64,000 bases of DNA from Ariolimax columbianus (Eukaryota; Mollusca; Gastropoda; Stylommatophora; Arionidae): assembly GCA_036924085.1 (NCBI GenBank), contig JAVGWX010000006.1, positions 37,878,445 to 37,942,444 of the forward strand, given 5' to 3'. Shown in pieces: positions 21,420-34,407 of the stretch; the stretch's first letter is position 1; each line of letters starts with the position of its first letter. Below the pieces are notes generated by a model. It saw only the letters and a list, made by a program, of their open reading frames with translations. It did no database searches and was not told the origin of the DNA. A program made the translations under genes and the position numbers.

Positions 21420-21655
21420 ATCTTACCTGTTAAATAAGTTACGTGTAGCAACGGTGTCCCACCGGCCGACTGGAGGCGTGAAAGATGCCTCCCCTGTTCT
21501 ACATGGCTCAGACAGATAGCAGTTTCTCCTTCGGCATCGAACGATGTTTGGCAATAAGTCTCAGCAGCTATACATCTTAGCTGTCTACCGACGCAACATG
21601 CCTTAGAAGCGTAGGTAAACATTATTATTATGTCTAGGATGTATCCTACTGCTTT
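21420..21655 (+). repeat. Second copy of the LINE 3' terminal segment seen at 5530-5760
   Basis: Shares with 5530-5760 an ordered set of blocks (GTGTAGCA, GGTGTCCCACCGG-type, GATAGCAG, GGCAT, TCTCAGCAG, GACGCAAC, AACATTATTAT). The end of the element is therefore a dispersed repeat. No open frame worth calling. Confidence 0.6.
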
Positions 21656-21934
21656 AGATATTCATGACCGGTCTCATAAAATCATTGGAGGACAAATGAC
21701 CTCATTTGGGAGATGCTTGGTCGAAATCACGGTCTGCAGCAAACGTGCGAGAATAGTTAGTTCTAGTGGTTGGTCTATTAAGATGGACTCGCAAATCGGT
21801 TAAAAGCCTTTAAGAAACTGGCTGTATACAGACTCTACGGAGTCTTCCACACACTGATATAAAAAGGTTAAGTTGAATTAAGTTAATTCGAACATACAAT
21901 GATTGTCTTTGGTGACAGATTCAGTAAACTATGC

Positions 21935-22095
21935 AGACAAAGCAAAAACATAGATGGGCTGGTGACACGTTGCGACGAAATTGATTGTGACTGGTACACG
22001 GCGAAAGCAATATGGTACCCCCCAGGCAAAAAGAGACCGTGAGGAAGACCACAGTCCGCTGGTTAGACTCCCTTGCTGTCCTCAACAACATCAGA
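21935..22095 (+). pseudogene. LINE C-terminal fragment
   Basis: One frame gives RWAGDTLRR, another WYPPGKKRP and RKTTVRWLDSLAV. These are the last conserved blocks of several RTE-type RT C-termini. Two frame changes. Confidence 0.5.
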
Positions 22096-22479
22096 GATGC
22101 CTATGGTTCAGTGCTTACCACATACACTCGATTTTGAATACGTTCTAGAGGCGATAGTAGGATATACCCAGTGGCAAGACCTCACATATTCACGCCTTAA
22201 CAGTTTCGCCTACGACAGAGTGCAGACCTTATACTGAGTGGTAGTTTAAATATCAAGAGGGGCAATCCACCGCATAATTGCACCTTCCCCAGGAAGGTAA
22301 TCAGCCACAAACACGCTACCAATAGACAAATGAAAGTCAAAAAAATAAACCAACAAAGACACAAGACTGTATCCATTACGATCCGACTCGGATTTGCTAG
22401 AATAAAATGTTGCAAATGGCTTCATGGCATCAGAGACTAACCTGTCTGATTGAATACCAGTATGTCAGCATAATTATTG
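22096..22479. other. Nothing recognised
   Basis: A minus frame at 22197-22415 has one hydrophobic stretch (CLCWFIFLTFICLLVACLWL) but no support as a gene. Confidence 0.4.
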
Positions 22480-24130
22480 TAGAGATGTTATGCATTCTAT
22501 CACACCCGCAAACAGTTATCTTATAAGCGGTCATACTTCTTCTTCTTCTTCTTCGTACACAGTCAGACAGTAACCATTATTTTTTCGAAAAAAGCGGCGG
22601 TCATCCTGAGGCTGTCGCCACAGCCATAGAGCTTGTCTTGCAGTTCCACTGGTAATGGCCACATCTGCTCTCTCTGATCCTCGTATGTCGGGCAGTTCAG
22701 CAGCAGATGTTCAGTGGTCATTTTGCCAGTACCGCACGGGCATTCGTCGGTACACCCTATCTTCAATTTGTTGAATAGGTGGTACCTCAGTCTATTGTGG
22801 CCAGTGCGAAGTCTGAAGACAACGACCTGCTCTCTTCGTTTCAACTGGTAATAGGCATCGTTTTTGGTGTAACCAGTATGTTCGGTTTCCCATTTGGTCA
22901 TGTATCTGGCTTTGATAAGCCGTTTTGACTCTTCGTACGTCATACTGGTATCTGTTTGTGGTAGTCTTGCACCTTCTTTTGCCAGTCTGTCTGCCTCCTC
23001 GTTGCCTTGGATGTTGCAGTGTGATGGGAACCACTGTACCACTACCCGTTTTGGTGCGGACTGCTGGCACAGTTTGCAGATTGCTGCTCTTAAGTCATTA
23101 AGCTCAGTGTTTTTCTGGCTTTTTAGCGCTGTGACTACGGCGAGAGCATCTGTCAGCAGGACTATATGGCTCTCTTTTTCACTGTGTGTCACCATTTCTT
23201 CCACTGCCGCCCTCAGTGCCTCTGCCTCCGCTCTGAAATTGCTTGTGTACTTACCAGTAGCGAATGACAGTGTTATTTTTCTGCCATTTGGTAGGTTCAG
23301 GAATGCTCCTGCCCCTCCGTTCTGTGTTGTGTTTGTTACAGAGCCGTCGGTGTATGCATGGGTCCAGTCCATGCTTGGGTAGCTTTTTGTTATGAAGCTT
23401 AGGGTAGTATCTCTCCTTTCTTTTTCAGTCTGGCAGTTTTTGTTTCCAATACCTGGTATATTTTCTACCACCTCTGGAAATATATCCTGCCTCCAGGTAG
23501 GTTTTCGTACAGTAGTGATGGGTTTTGGTGTTGTTAGTGCGTTTATGGGATCTTCGTGCATCTTTGCTTTGGCTATTTCTGCAAAGTTTCTCCGATAAGC
23601 GGTCATACATTTTATGACAACCGTGAACAGTTATTTTAAAAGAAACGTCATACATTTTATCACACCTGCAAACAGTAATTTAAACGAGGTTATACATTTT
23701 ATTACAACAGTGAACAGTCATTTTAAAAGAAAGGTCACATTTTTTATCACACATATATTTTACAATGTACCACCATAACCCTCACTCCTCTTTGTTGAAC
23801 ATAAAACGTAAATAAAGCGAGATTGCAGTCCTCTTATAAGAGGTCATACATTTATCACACCTGTATACGGTTGTCTTAAACGATGCAATACACCGTATCA
23901 CACCAGAAACAATTATCTTATAAGAGGTCATATATTTTATCACACCAAAAAACGTGTATTGTTTCACATGTCGCCTCCTTTACCACACCAGTAAACAGCT
24001 ATATTGTGACAGGTCTTACTGTATACCATACCAGTAAACAGCTCTTGTTACAGGTCTTGGTGTATACCACACAAGTAAACAGCTATTTTATCATATGTTG
24101 CACGTTTTGTCACACAACAGTAAACATATT
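22480..24130. repeat. 42-44-bp minisatellite with a larger period, split by a LINE
   Basis: Units contain TTATAAGAGGTCATACATTT and ATCACACC...AACAGTTATC. The array is interrupted at 22537-23594. A ~70-bp block (CCATAACCCT...AAAGCGAGATTGCAG) recurs at about 23762-23831 and 24146-24212, giving a ~384-bp higher-order spacing. Confidence 0.85.
22537..23594 (-). mobile_element. 5'-truncated LINE copy, RNase H and zinc knuckle, intact frame
   Basis: Nearly identical to the 3620-5283 copy over its shorter length. Its frame ends at 22563 and is open to the 5' junction at 23594. It keeps the RNase H motifs and the C-terminal zinc knuckle. The (GAA)n tail is at 22537-22553. A perfect 14-bp target duplication ATAAGCGGTCATAC lies at 22523-22536 and 23595-23608. 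The insertion splits a 42-44-bp tandem repeat, so the empty site can be read directly. Confidence 0.9.
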
Positions 24131-24214
24131 TTTTATAATCTTGTACAATGTACCATGATAACCCTAATTCCTCTATGTTGAACATAAAACGAAAATAAAG
24201 CGAGATTGCAGAAG

Positions 24215-26243
24215 TTCTGTGGATTAAAATAAAGTGTAAAATCATATATACATGTGGTTCAGATAATGCCTGGGGATAAAGCTATAATGAAACCAACCTT
24301 ACAACCAGTAGACTTTCTTCGGTGACAACGAATAATACTCTCGTGATCTTACACATCACTTACACTAAAACTGAACTCAGTACTATTACAAATCAACTCA
24401 TATGGCATTCGATGTGTATTTTGGTTTATATTGTGTTCATGTCTCCTTTTGGATGTTTTCATCTCATCCTTCATGCTATGTTAGCTTATATGTTTATTGT
24501 TAAGTTGTCCTCGAAGAAGGAATGTTGGTTGTTATATTGGTTTTGTTGATGTATTTCGTCCCAACATGGTATCTGGACCATACTTACACATGCTTATTCT
24601 GTTTACAATTCAACGCAGCTTTGCTCCAATAGGGGCATACGATCCCTTCTGTGATTGGTTAGCATGCGTGCAAGGATCACGTGACAGAGACCTTATCTAC
24701 TCATGCAGTTGCGTTGTCTATTGTAATGTATTTTATATAACAAAATGCAAATTCCTACAAAGTCACTACCAGCACACCCATCTGTAATTGGGTACTTGAC
24801 TACTGTCTAGGGAAAGTGAGGTAGCGAGATAGGAAACTAATCTACTCACCTCAGAAAAATATGTCTCCTAGCGCAATGAATTAGCTAACAGTCCATCATC
24901 AAAGGCAGTGCTGTTTGTATGATTACTTTTTACTGGTTGAAACTATCGTACAGAATGCTCCCCCTTGACGTGGTTTACTCACTCTCAAATTGTATTGTCA
25001 CTATCAGCTTGTCGACACAGAACAGCTTCTGGATGACTGGATCGACTTCGTTTCGTGAACACAAAAGCCTCTAGAGTATGGTAGCCCGCTAACTTATTTA
25101 AGTTAATGTCGACCTTGTCTAGAAAACAAAGTAGACAATAGGATGGCTGACAGATTTCGATGTACGGTGTTCAGACATTGTCACTTTTCACGGTTTGATG
25201 AAGTAGATACTTTTATCACATTTGAGAATGTTCTCTTTAATAAATACATTTCTCATAAATGCATCGGATTATACCTAGGTATATTGTCATTTTAATACGT
25301 GTGGTTTCTGCAGTACCATGTAAAACAAAATTGTCTACAGTTCTCTTCAAAATTTGTGAAAAGTAGTTTGTTGTGTTCTTTATTTATTTATTTTTTTGGT
25401 TTTGCGCAGTTTTACTTAACGCATCAAGAACATATTTGCTATTCCCTTATATTAACGCTAATCAAATAGATTGAACAATTGGTCACGTAACCACGATAAG
25501 AACCATACACAAAAAAGTTATATTGATTTCAGGCTGAGGATACAATGACAGACTACAACCGGATCATTATCACACTAGAACAATAATGCAATTCTCACGT
25601 AGATTCACATGGACGTGGTCGGAGAGCTAAGCTAGCAGAAGCGTTACTCCTGCCAAGGGGCTGAGGATTAAAAGGAATCATTTTGTTGTGGATGCAAGAA
25701 CCACCGACAAGTGGTACATGATCTGGTCCGCACCAATCCATCCCCACTTCATAGGTTACATGTTTTTCTTGTTTCAGTCCTTGCTTTTGTTCTTTATCCA
25801 ACCATGTGAAGATTATGCCAATGGCGTTAAAGAAACGACAAAGTCAAAGGAAACAAAGCCCTAATTTAATGTGGGCATGAAGAGAACACACATCTGGTAT
25901 GTCGAAAGATGTAGTCCCAAGTGGCACCGGAGTAGAAAGCAGACATCTTCGCAAAACACCGGATACTATGCAGCAAACCCTAAACCGTTATGGTGTCGTC
26001 AGCATGGGACGTGGCAAGGTAGGGTCGACGATGGGTTGAAGGCCAAAATATTCTCTGCAGGACTGCCCTACTTATACAGTAAAACGAGAAGCAGTCTGGC
26101 CCAGAGGAGCGACTATGTTGGGAAAGGTGTGGGGGACCGTCAAATGCCAGAAATGCAGTATCTTTCGTGAAGAATAAAATGAGGTGCATATAGAAAGCGA
26201 ACAGTTAAATAGTGAAAATGTAGAGTATTCGTATGCTGTCTTG
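24215..26243. other. No gene recognised in 2 kb
   Basis: AT-rich, with short unassigned frames at 24322-24549, 24497-24787 and 25871-26170 (plus) and 25595-25801 and 25980-26189 (minus). None shows a domain or repeat match. Confidence 0.45.
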
Positions 26244-26345
<102 letters not shown>

Positions 26346-26404
26346 TGTGTGCTGTTGTTTCGTATTTTCGAATGCCTACAATGAGTAGGTTTATTTTTGT
26401 GTGC

Positions 26405-26710
26405 GCCCTAGGTAAGACGTTAAGTGGCGGGTTGTCGTAACTTGTCTTAATCCCCAGCGTGCTGATAAAGGTGCATTGGAGTCTTCCAGGCGGTTGTGCT
26501 TCCTTTCATCTGCGTATCCCTCACCATTGCGGGGATTACGTCCATCCCTCTCCTCGTTAGCAAGGCTGCATGAAAACAGTCCGTTTCCAATGAGGGCTAC
26601 GAGGAAGCTGAGATGAGGGTCTTGACCAGTGTGTTCTGCCTGACCCTGACTAACATGTCTGATCTATATATTTTGTCAGACCAGACGTTAGTCTTCCTTC
26701 CCTGGATCTG
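26405..26710 (+). repeat. Dispersed repeat 'D', opposite orientation
   Basis: Same block order inverted: GCGCCCTAGG-like start, AGCGTGCTGATAAAGG, CCAGGCGGTTGTGC, GAAAACAGTCCGTTTCC, TGTTCTGCCTGACCCTGAC. Confidence 0.65.
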
Positions 26711-26969
26711 TGCTACGCAGTATGAAAGCCGGTTGATGCTTTCCGGTTAGAGCGAGAGGCATCACCGTTACTGATATGAGCAGTGTGTACTTATCATCAA
26801 CGTCCAGTATCAGAATCGAGATCGAGGCAGTGACTTCGGCTCAGAAGTGGCTATGTGGGAAACATTTATGCTGGCCGTGACCGTCTCTGACTCTCAATCC
26901 TTGCTACGGAAGGTGCAGAAAGGTGCGGTATGAGTGGATAATGGACAGAGGTTTTGAACCTCCGGAAAT

Positions 26970-28020
26970 GCAGAAATAGCCAAAGCAAAGATGCACGAAG
27001 ATCCCATAAACGCACTAACAACACCAAAACCCATCACTACTGTACAAAAACCTACCTGTAGGCAGTATATATTTCCAGAGGTGGTAGAAAATATACCAGG
27101 TATTGGAAACAAAAACTGTCAGACTGAAAAAGAAAGGAGAGATACTACCCTAAGCTTTATATCGAAAAGCTACCCAAGCATGGACTGGACCCAAGCATAC
27201 ACCGACGGTTCTGTAACAAACACTACACAGAACGGAGGGGCAGGAGCATTCCTGAACCTACCAAATGGCAGACAAATAACACTGTCATTCGCTACTGGTA
27301 AGTACACAAGCAATTTCAGAGCGGAGGCAGAGGCACTGAGGGCGGCAGTGGAAGAAATGGTGACACACAGTGAAAAAGAGAGCCATATAGTCCTGCTGAC
27401 AGATGCTCTCGCCGTAGTCACAGCGCTAAAAAGCCAGAAAAACACTGAGCTTAATGACTTAAGAGCAGCAATCTGCAAACTGTGCCAGCAGTCCGCACCA
27501 AAAAGGGTAGTGGTACAGTGGGTCCCATCACACTGCAACATCCAAGGCAACGAGGAGGCAGACAGACTGGCAAAAGAAGGTGCAAGACTACCACAAACAG
27601 ATACTAGAATGACGTACGAAGAGTCAAAACGGCTTATCAAAGCCAGATACATGACCAAATGGGAAACCGAACATACTGGTTACACCAAAAACGATGCCTA
27701 TTACCAATTGAACCGAAGAGAGCAGGTCGTTGTCTTCAGACTTCGCACTGGCCCCAATAGACTGAGGTACCATCTATTCAACAAATTGAAGATAGGTGGT
27801 ACCGACGAATGCCCGTGCGGTACCGGTAAAATGACCGCTGAACATCTGATGCAGAACTGCCCGACATACGAGGATCAGAGAGAGCAGATGTGGCCATCAC
27901 CAGTGGAACTGCAAGACAAGCTCTATGGCAGTGGCGACAGCCTCAGGATGACCGCCGCTTTTTTCGAAAAAATAATGGTTACTGTCTGACTGCGTACGAA
28001 GAAGAAGAAGAAGAAGAAGA
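26970..28020 (+). mobile_element. 5'-truncated LINE copy, RNase H and zinc knuckle, intact frame
   Basis: Same family and nearly the same truncation point as the 22537-23594 copy (12 bp shorter at the 5' end). The frame is open to a TGA near 27989. It carries YTDGS, the RAEAEAL glutamate, LLTDA, PSHC and EEADRLA of RNase H, then the Cys/His knuckle. The (GAA)n tail ends at about 28020. The target duplication ACCTCCGGAAAT (with GA shared with the tail) lies at 26958-26969 and 28021-28032. Confidence 0.9.
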
Positions 28021-28032
28021 ACCTCCGGAAAT

Positions 28033-28675
28033 ATGTATGGAACGACGTATCAAACTGATTGATACAGAGTTCAATGAGATTGGCAGGATAGTTACAGGTC
28101 CTAAAACCTAAACCAATGGAAAATATATACCCTATAACCGTTGCAGCATCCCCTGAGACACGCAGAAGTGTCGAATCATAAATTTAAATACAGAAACAGG
28201 CAAACGGGATAAGGCACACTATGTATACCAGGTTCAGCTTTAGGGACACTCTCAGCGTTGATTTTGACCATGGATAAAGGTAGCGTTTTGAAGTGATCAA
28301 TGAACGACATTTGGATGAAGACAATGCAGTCGATGAACCAGTAATGCACAGATATCAAGATTTTGAGATCATAAGCTGGTCCATCAGAGAGAGGTGCCTG
28401 AGAGGGCGGAGTGTGATAACGTACAACTAGCGAGACATGAGAACAATTTATATATAACCTTTCACTATTTCCTAAAAGGACTGAACACTCGTGGTGTACC
28501 CGGAGTGCAGCGCCCTTGTTTCTTTACATAACAGAATTAACGGTAATTATGTCCCATTATGTTGTTATGTTTACTGAGATATCATTGCAGCACGATATGT
28601 TTATGAAAGGTCATCGGTCTCAGCAGCAACGACAGAACAAGAAATAATGGCATTAGAGGTATGGCTTGGCTTGGC
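28033..28675. other. Nothing recognised
   Basis: Flank of the LINE insertion up to the E1 copy; unique-looking. Confidence 0.45.
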
Positions 28676-28965
28676 TTGGCTTCATTCATTCTCATTCTCC
28701 CGCTACCAAACCCTTAAAGGGCTTAAGTAGCAGAATGTAGTCCAGAGAACAGAATGCGTTGTGTCGTAGTTTACAGCTTGACTGCGATATTTGCACCTTT
28801 CGCTCAGACATATCCGACTTCAGCAAGCATTTTTTGAGTACCGGGTTAGCATTCCTTCTTCGATCCCTTCTCCTTAGCCAGTCGGCCCTACTACAGCCTG
28901 TTATCCAGGATCACCGCGTGGATGTATAGAAGGGTCTTGGCAGCTTTGGTTCGCTGGCCCCCGCA
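28676..28965 (-). repeat. E1 copy
   Basis: Full-length match to 3283-3560 with scattered substitutions. The tail side is a (TTGGC)n-like run at 28664-28685 in place of (GAA)n. Confidence 0.75.
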
Positions 28966-28984
28966 TCAGAAATATGATAAGAGT

Positions 28985-29215
28985 AACCCGTTGTGTTGAA
29001 TACATTTCTCCGCAGAAAAAAACGCTGGTTAGGTTATCTCATGAGAATACGACCAGATAGACTCACACTGCATGCTTATACCACAATAGCTCCCAGTTAC
29101 AGGACACAAGGAAGACCTTGTGATAGGTGGATAGATGACATAGAGCAGTCTTTTAACGACGCGGGCTTTCAAGAACCGACGCAACACACTTTGTTCAAGA
29201 ACGACAACTAAGTGG
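28985..29215 (+). pseudogene. RTE-like LINE C-terminal fragment, short open frame
   Basis: Frame 28993-29211 carries KKRWLGYLMRIRPDRL and RPCDRWIDDIEQSF, the end of an RTE-type RT. The same terminal peptide pattern is seen in decayed form at 61885-62010 and 31200-31400. Confidence 0.65.
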
Positions 29216-30179
29216 GTAGATAACTGAACTGCTACAACTGAACTACTACAATGGAACAGCTACAACTGAACTACATATATATTTATTGACGGGTTCATGT
29301 TGCATAGTGTACTTATACACTCTTCATGCTTCCTTTCAGGCGTTTCCATGAGTAACCCACTGTTGAGTTCAATATTTTGTCATCGGAAAATGATTGATTT
29401 ATCTACGCTGTTATCATTTCTGAGCACACAGTAGTCTCATTTAGTACACTTTTGTATGGAACATTGGGTCTAATATTTGGAGCTTATAGTTGGGATCTGA
29501 AATACTGATTTCGGAAGCTGATGTTGATACTATGCATAGATCAGAATGTAATAAGAATGATCAGAGGGGTGAAAAATGTTTACTGTCAGATACACATTCA
29601 TTCTAAACAACAGGTAGCAATATGTAGAGAAAAAATGCAAGTGTAATGTCACAAACTGATATAGCCAGCTAAAGAATGTAGTAGATAGTTTGTAAATATG
29701 TTATTTAATGGCAGCCACATTCAGCTTTGTGATTACTTTAGACAGCAGACGTTATGTGTCACACGCACGTGCGCAGATCAGATTCAAAATGGCTTCAGCG
29801 ATCCTAAAGTGTACAATAAAGGAACAGCGTTTTGTACTGCTTTTTTGTTGAGAGCAAAATTACTTTGTGCAAGAAATATTCATAAGGAAATGCTTCTTGT
29901 GTACGACGAAATGCGTTTGTCGAGTAATGCGCTGCATAACTGCGTCGATACATAATCACCAGGACACACATACATTGCTTGTGCTGATGAAGCCTGGCAG
30001 GGTCGTCATGTTCAGATTGCAATATAAACATATGTGCGACAGATGAGGAAAATAATTATAGTTTACAGGCGAGTAGCGAGAGACTGCGTTCGCTTTAGTG
30101 TGTGCTAAAAATTCACCATGGCCGAGGCCTTTTTCACGAACGACAAAGAAGTTGAAAGTGAAATGCAAATGGGGCTGAG
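29216..30179. other. Nothing recognised
   Basis: A plus frame at 29698-29955 (85 codons) and two minus frames (29804-30031, 29956-30270) are unassigned. The last runs into the minisatellite. Confidence 0.45.
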
Positions 30180-31095
30180 ACAGCAGACCAAAGATCTGTT
30201 TACTGTAGGTTTGTTGAGACAGCTTACCAATGATCCGTGTGCTGCAGGTTTTGGTGAGAAAACAGATCAAAGATCTGTGTGCTGCAGGTTTTGGTGTGAC
30301 AGCAGATCAAAGATATGTGTAATGCAGGTTTTGGTGAGACAGCGGAAAAAAAGAACTGTGTGCTGCAGGTTTTAGTGATACAACAGATCAAAGATCTGTG
30401 TGCTGCAGGTTTGTGTGAGAAAACTGATCAAATGTCGGTGTGCTGCAGGTTTCGGTGAGAAACCAGATCACAGATATGTGTGCTGCACGATTTGGTGAAA
30501 CAACAGACGAAGGATCAGTGTGATGCAGGTATTGGTGAGACAGCGGACCATAGATCTGTGTACTGCAGGTTTTCTTGAGACATCGTACTAAAGATTTGTG
30601 TGCTGCACGTTTTGGTGAGACAACAGATCAAAGATCTGTGTAATACAGGTTTTGGTGAGAAAACAAATCAAATATCTGTGTGATGCAGGTTTCTGTGAGA
30701 AAACAGATCAAAGATATGTGTGCTGCAGGTTTTGGAGAGAAACCAGATCGAAGATATGTGTGCTGTACGTTTTGGTGAGTCAACATATCAAAGATCTGTG
30801 TGCTGCAGGTTTTGGTGGGACAGCAGATCAAAGATCTGTGTAATGCAGGTTTTGGTGAGAAAACAGATCAAGGATCTGTGTGCTGCAGGTTTTGGTGAGA
30901 CAGCAGACCAAAGATATGTGTACTGCAGGTTTTCTTGAGACAGCGTACCAAAGATATGTGTACTGCAGGTATTGGTGAGACAGCAGATCAAACATGTGTG
31001 TGCTGCAGGTTTTGGTGAGACAATAGGTCAAAGATTTGTGTGCTGCAGGTTTTGGTGAGACAGGAGGTCAAAGATCTGTGTGCTGTTGGATTTGG
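30180..31095. repeat. 40-bp minisatellite, about 22 copies
   Basis: The unit contains CTGTGTGCTGCAGGTTTTGG and TGAGACAGCAGATCAAAGAT. Variants (AAACAGATCA versus CAGCAGATCA) are intermixed. The several ORFs inside it are consequences of the repeat. Confidence 0.95.
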
Positions 31096-31199
31096 AGCAT
31101 TGATGAAACAATGCAACACGTTTAGCAACGTCAGTAGAAATAATGTTGGAAATATTGAACAATGTAGTCGTGTCTTGTCTTATCTTGTTTTATCCACTT

Positions 31200-31870
31200 G
31201 CATCGTGAGACGTCGGGGAGAGCCGTAGTTTTCTATCCATGGCCAGACGTGTCGCTAAATTGGTCGTCATCCCATGACGATTTAGAATATCCGCAACATT
31301 CCCTATACATCTAGTTCTCGGTTTACCACGCTTGCGAAATCCGAACAACGTGCGTTATAGGCGCACAGGTGTAGTTGGTCAGGATGCATTCTCATTAGGT
31401 CGCCGAAACAATTGATTCTCACTCCATCAATATATTCAGGTCAAGGTCTTGCTTCAACTATTCTTCTCCCATCTTCATTGCGCGTTCTGTCTCTCCTAGT
31501 TACGTTGATTGTTTTCCGGGGCATCTCATTTCACATATCGTGATATTTCTCTGTAGAGTTCTTGTTAAAGTCCATGTTTGGCACTGGTAGCAGAGAGTTG
31601 GCATGAATATACTACTGATTAGCATTCTCTTTGTAGATATATTTATGTTAAAGGTGTTTCAAAAATGGTGACAGTTCGTATGCAATCGCATTTGCTTTTT
31701 GCACCTGATCTCAATCTCTCTATCTATACCCCCATCCTGTGTGAAAACACTGGCCACGTACTTGAACTCCTGCACTTGTTTGATCGTGGTCTCGTTTATC
31801 ATAATGTTCATATTTACAGGCGATCTGCTTATCTGTATAGTTTATGTTTTGGATGTGTCAATCCTCAAAC
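31200..31870 (-). pseudogene. RTE-like LINE C-terminal fragment
   Basis: Minus frames include ISRSPVNMNIMINETTIKQV, QEFKYVASVFTQDGGIDREI and FMPTLCYQCQTWTLTRTLQR, then a degraded tail. Several stops. It lies immediately past the 40-bp minisatellite. Confidence 0.72.
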
Positions 31871-31974
31871 TGTATTTTTCATTTCACCAACAATGTAGTG
31901 CAATAATAAATAGTATTCAATATTGTAACACATTTAGTTTCGTTTTTCAAAAACTTCAAAGGTGTAAAAATGAT

Positions 31975-32310
31975 CAAAGAGTAATCAGGGTCAGGTGAAA
32001 CATACGGATGCAAGATCCAACTTCACGTTATCGTTCGTGCTCCTGTAAACACATCGTGAAACAGCAATTTGCCAACAAGGTGGGGATCAACACTGCATTC
32101 CCTATAGCAAGCAATGATCTTACTGAGAAACCTCGCCTTGCACTACAGCCATGAGGATCCAAGTCCACTTCCGGAAGTATGCCTCATGATGTCAGAAATG
32201 CCACTGTAACTCGCTAATACAGAAACGTCGTCATTAAGATAACTCAACTCAGCACGTGCAGTTTCAAACACCATCAACAACAATATCAACAACGTCAACC
32301 AATGAAAAAA
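31975..32310. repeat. Segment duplicated at 35392-35620
   Basis: Begins with a 22-bp identical block (containing TCAGGGTCAGGTGAAACA) and continues with diffuse similarity to the end of the signal-peptide ORF region, including AACTCAACTCAGC/ACTTAAGTCAGC. About two-thirds identity by eye. Confidence 0.5.
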
Positions 32311-32376
32311 CATACCTATCTGTTCGATTTTTACCTCTATTAGCCTATTTTGTTTACAATTCAATAATCTCTTCAC
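32143..32376 (-). CDS. Candidate small secreted peptide ORF
   Basis: From the internal Met at about 32310 the frame reads MFFHWLTLLILLLMVFETARA, a textbook signal peptide with an AxA cleavage end. About 35 residues follow (ELSYLNDDVSVLASYSG...) before a stop at 32143. A diverged copy of the surrounding DNA lies at 35392-35620. It could be a short secreted peptide or a first exon. No confident donor was found. The longer upstream start is not preferred. Confidence 0.3.
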   Translation of the reverse strand: MKRLLNCKQNRLIEVKIEQIGMFFHWLTLLILLLMVFETARAELSYLNDDVSVLASYSGISDIMRHTSGSGLGSSWL

Positions 32377-33433
32377 GTATACCTTAGAAAGCGTTATTAC
32401 TTAACATGATTATCAAACGACAAAGAAACATCAGTTATGACGATTATCTTTCGCTTAGACGCACGAAACAACATACTCATATGTCATCTTTATAATATAT
32501 TCAAGATTGTCACTACGGACCGTTGTACCTGTGGTATAGCTCCCATCACAACCTAACACGTATTGCAGTCCTGCCAACCCCGTACTAATGATAGGATTGG
32601 AACGTGACACCAAAAATATACTTCTGTAAAAAAATTGTACGGACATGTACAGAGCCTCGAGCGGATTGCTGTCTTTGTTAGTTGAGTCATTGAAGTCGAA
32701 GTATGAAGACGAGCAAAGAAGAAAAATAACAACAAGAAGAAGATCAGTAGAAGAAGAGGAAGATGAATACGAAGAAGTAGAAGAAAAATATAAAGGTTGG
32801 TTATGTGATACGTGTTTAAACGACACTTTAACAAGCTCCATACATAATCCATCTTACCTGAGATGAACGACAAGTACATTAGACAGTTGACATTCAAGAT
32901 ACCCAAAAATATAGTTCCATGTCACTGTAACCATACAGACTTGTCACAATAAGCAACTTTAGAAGATTGTTCATGAAGCTAGCACCATCCTAATAAAAAT
33001 AAAATCTTACAAAAAAAACCACTGAAGGAGCACGCGTATATTTTAATCAGCTGCATTTGTTGCTTTATGCTTCGTGTGGAACCGACCACAGAAACTAAGA
33101 AAGCCAATTCGCAGTTAGCTGCAGTTGTCTATTTGTATTCCGCTTACATGGTGTTTTCACATCGCACATATGGCAATAACAAATGATGTTTTAACGAATG
33201 GGGTGTAATCTTTCTCTAAGTTGACGAGTTGGCATCGGTTCTGTTCTGTTATTGATTAACTTGATTGGGTTCCAGGAAGATCCGTAGGCGCTCAACTCCC
33301 TCAACAATTTAAGAAGAGTGTTGATAATGATGACTGTCTGTCTAACTATCTATTCTGATGGTCTCTCAGTACTCGTGTCATCCTGACATCATATTGTGCT
33401 CCACGAGGAAATTGTTTCCTTGGTTATGTATTT
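32377..33433. other. No supported gene
   Basis: Two overlapping minus frames (32455-32841, 128 codons; 32553-32906, 117 codons) cross a TCTTCT-rich patch and look composition-driven. No motif recognised. Confidence 0.4.
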
Positions 33434-33786
33434 GGTTTGGCTTGGCTTCGTTCGTTCTCAATCTCCCGCTACCAAAAACTGAAAGGGCTTAAGTAGCAGA
33501 ATGTAGTCCAGAAAACGGAATGTATTGTGTCGTAGTTTACAGCTTGGCTGCGATATTTGCACTTTTCCGCCCTACACATCCTACTTCAGCAATCATTTTG
33601 TTAGTACTGGGTTAGCATTCCCTCTTCGATCCCTTCTCCTTAGCCAGTCTGCCCTGCTGCAGCCTGTTTTCCAGGATCGCCGCGTGGAGGTGTAGAAAGG
33701 TCTTGGCAGCTCTGGTTCACTGGCCCTGACGCTAGTAGTCAGCTATGGGTCGCTGATCGCTGCACCTCATGCGCTGCTCAGCATCT
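33434..33786 (-). repeat. E1 copy
   Basis: Near full-length, with both the CAATCTCCCGCTACC end and the AGCTATGGGTCGCTGA end present. A TTGGCTTGGC run is on the tail side. Confidence 0.75.
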
Positions 33787-33821
33787 TGATTCTTTGTTAT
33801 GTGTTTAACCAGATATTCTTC

Positions 33822-34068
33822 TGCCTCTTCTTCGGCGTTCGTTCTGAAACAGATGCTGTGTCGTAGTTTGCAGCGAGGCTGCGTTATCTAGACATTTCTG
33901 CCTGACAGATTGGATTTCAGCTGGTTTTTCTGTAGGGGTACCGGGTATGCCTTCCTACTGCGATTCTATTTCTATGCCAGACTACGTTAGTGCAGCCTGT
34001 TTCGTGGGCCGCCGCCTGGAGGTCCTGGTCGACCCTAATGCAAGCAGTCATCTGTGAGTCACTGGATG
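33822..34068 (-). repeat. Diverged E1-related repeat
   Basis: Shares the TTCGTTCTGAAAC, TGTGTCGTAGTTTGCAGC, CAGCTGGTTTTTCTGTAGGGG and GCAGCCTGTTTC blocks with E1 in the same order. Some of these blocks read closer to the long LINE copy's 5' end than to E1, so it looks intermediate between the two. Confidence 0.55.
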
Positions 34069-34094
34069 TTGTGGACTTATTCACTGTACTGCAG

Positions 34095-34407
34095 GATCAA
34101 GATACGGTCAGTGACCCATAGCTGACTGCTAGTGGCAGGGACAGCGAACCAGAGCTGTCATGTCTCTGGATAAAAGGTTGCAACAGAACCAAGACTGGCT
34201 AAGAAGGAAAGATCGAAGAGTGAAGGCTAACTCGGTACTCAAAAAGGCCTGTTGAAGTCGGATGTATCAGACCGAAATGTGCAAATATCACAATCAAGCT
34301 GTAAACTACTGTACAACGCAATCCTTTAAATGGACAACCCCCTGCTACTTGCAAAGCCCTTGTCGGATCTTGATAGTTGGGAAATTAAGAACGAACGAAG
34401 AAGTTTA
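34095..34407 (+). repeat. E1 copy, opposite strand
   Basis: Runs from the CAGTGACCCATAGCTGACTG block to GAACGAACGAAGAAG at 34407. It opposes the E1-related copies at 33434-34068, making an imperfect inverted cluster. Confidence 0.7.

Noticed and set aside
30118..31228. Cys-rich repeated ORFs on both strands
   Set aside because: Products of a 40-bp repeat; 40 is not a multiple of three, so no frame can be maintained beyond three units.
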